From Rhodospirillaceae bacterium (lineage in GTDB: Bacteria; Pseudomonadota; Alphaproteobacteria; Reyranellales; Reyranellaceae), in NCBI GenBank assembly GCA_009772935.1, contig WOUR01000012.1, forward strand, positions 48,229-112,228: a stretch of DNA of 64,000 nt. The letters run 5' to 3'. Shown one piece after another: positions 63,711-64,000 of the stretch. Positions within the stretch are counted from its first letter, which is position 1, and each line of letters opens with the position of its first letter. A model generated the notes under the pieces. It saw only the letters and a list, made by a program, of their open reading frames with translations, had not been told where the DNA came from and searched no databases. A program made the translations under genes and the position numbers.

Positions 63711-64000
63711 CTATTGATCGTCGTCGAAGCCGCGCTTGCGCGGTTCGTAGTCGCGGTCGCGACGCGGACGGTCCGGGCCAGCGCCGAAGCGCCGGGCCGG
63801 CTTGCCGAAATCGCCGCCTTCGGCCGGAGGAGGGGGGGGAGCGCTGGTGAAGTCGGCACGGCGATCCCGCATCGGGCCGCCGTCGCCGGCGCCGGCGCCG
63901 CGGTAACCGCCACCGCCGCCTTCACGACCGCCGCCTCCGCCGTAACCACCGCCGCCGCCTTCACGACCGCCACCACCGAAGCCGCCGCCCCCGCCGCCGC
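63711..64000 (-). CDS. 3' end of a Gly/Arg-rich protein, partial
   Basis: Only the last 96 residues are visible; the start is beyond the window. The sequence is Gly-rich with repeated GGREGGGGGY units (two near-identical copies), then RDRRADFTSAPPPPPAEGG and the charged ending RRDRDYEPRKRGFDDDQ. Such Gly/Arg tails occur on RNA-binding and cold-shock proteins and on DEAD-box helicases. The full-length function cannot be assigned from this part. Confidence 0.6.
   Translation of the reverse strand, partial: GGGGGGFGGGGREGGGGGYGGGGGREGGGGGYRGAGAGDGGPMRDRRADFTSAPPPPPAEGGDFGKPARRFGAGPDRPRRDRDYEPRKRGFDDDQ

Noticed and set aside
1..64000. CRISPR arrays, rRNA, tRNA, prophage
   Set aside because: No regularly spaced direct repeats, no recognisable rRNA sequence, no cloverleaf and no phage structural or integrase genes were seen.

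Overview
The window is one contiguous stretch of high-GC chromosomal DNA from a Gram-negative bacterium. Gene content (cyo-type quinol oxidase, TRAP and Bug/TctC-type binding proteins, a hmu-type heme operon, an XdhB-type molybdenum hydroxylase, many acyl-CoA and aromatic-catabolism accessory genes) and the intergenic palindromes (CATCCTTCGAGACG ... CTCCTCAGGATGAGG) point to a soil or water alphaproteobacterium, possibly in or near Rhodospirillales/Reyranella. That placement is inferred from style; no rRNA or tRNA is present to test it.

Layout. 1-6.3 kb: 3' part of a xanthine dehydrogenase large subunit, a TetR regulator divergent from a VOC protein with dyad operators between them, an SDR-fold protein whose catalytic residues are replaced, a minus-strand thiolase plus COQ4-like pair, and a small membrane protein. 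6.4-10.7 kb: cyoABCD and a trailing membrane gene. 10.9-19.4 kb: a complete high-affinity K+ locus (leader mini-gene, kdpF, A, B, C, D, E), with a palindromic repeat pair lying between kdpB and kdpC, and a convergent small gene. 19.7-29.7 kb: a tight six-gene minus-strand operon of the poorly understood SrfA/SrfB/SrfC type: two colinear SrfA-like membrane proteins, an actin/Hsp70-fold SrfB, a P-loop GTPase-like SrfC, a Sel1-repeat membrane protein and a secreted protein. This is the most interesting part of the window. 29.8-37.7 kb: heme uptake (hemP, receptor, tonB, hmuS, hmuT, hmuU, hmuV) with a Fur-like site and two divergent small genes.

38-45.6 kb: a second K+ transporter (kup), a carboxymuconolactone decarboxylase-like protein, purC (long form), TerC, and a copper module (copper P-type ATPase, CsoR-type repressor and a cupredoxin overlapping the repressor gene). 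46-53 kb: a TRAP transporter facing a hydantoinase/oxoprolinase A+B pair. 53-64 kb: patatin-like lipase, Bug-type binding protein divergent from a CaiB/BaiF CoA transferase, alpha/beta hydrolase, OpgC-like acyltransferase with an SGNH hydrolase, cyclase-family hydrolase, LysE exporter, a second CMD-like protein, a secreted protein, class II aldolase, a DUF1194-type secreted von Willebrand-like protein, and the Gly/Arg-rich 3' end of a further gene.

Functional themes are potassium homeostasis (Kdp plus Kup), metal handling (heme, copper, TerC), aerobic respiration and uptake and CoA-linked catabolism of small organic acids. No prophage, insertion sequence, tRNA, rRNA or CRISPR array was seen.
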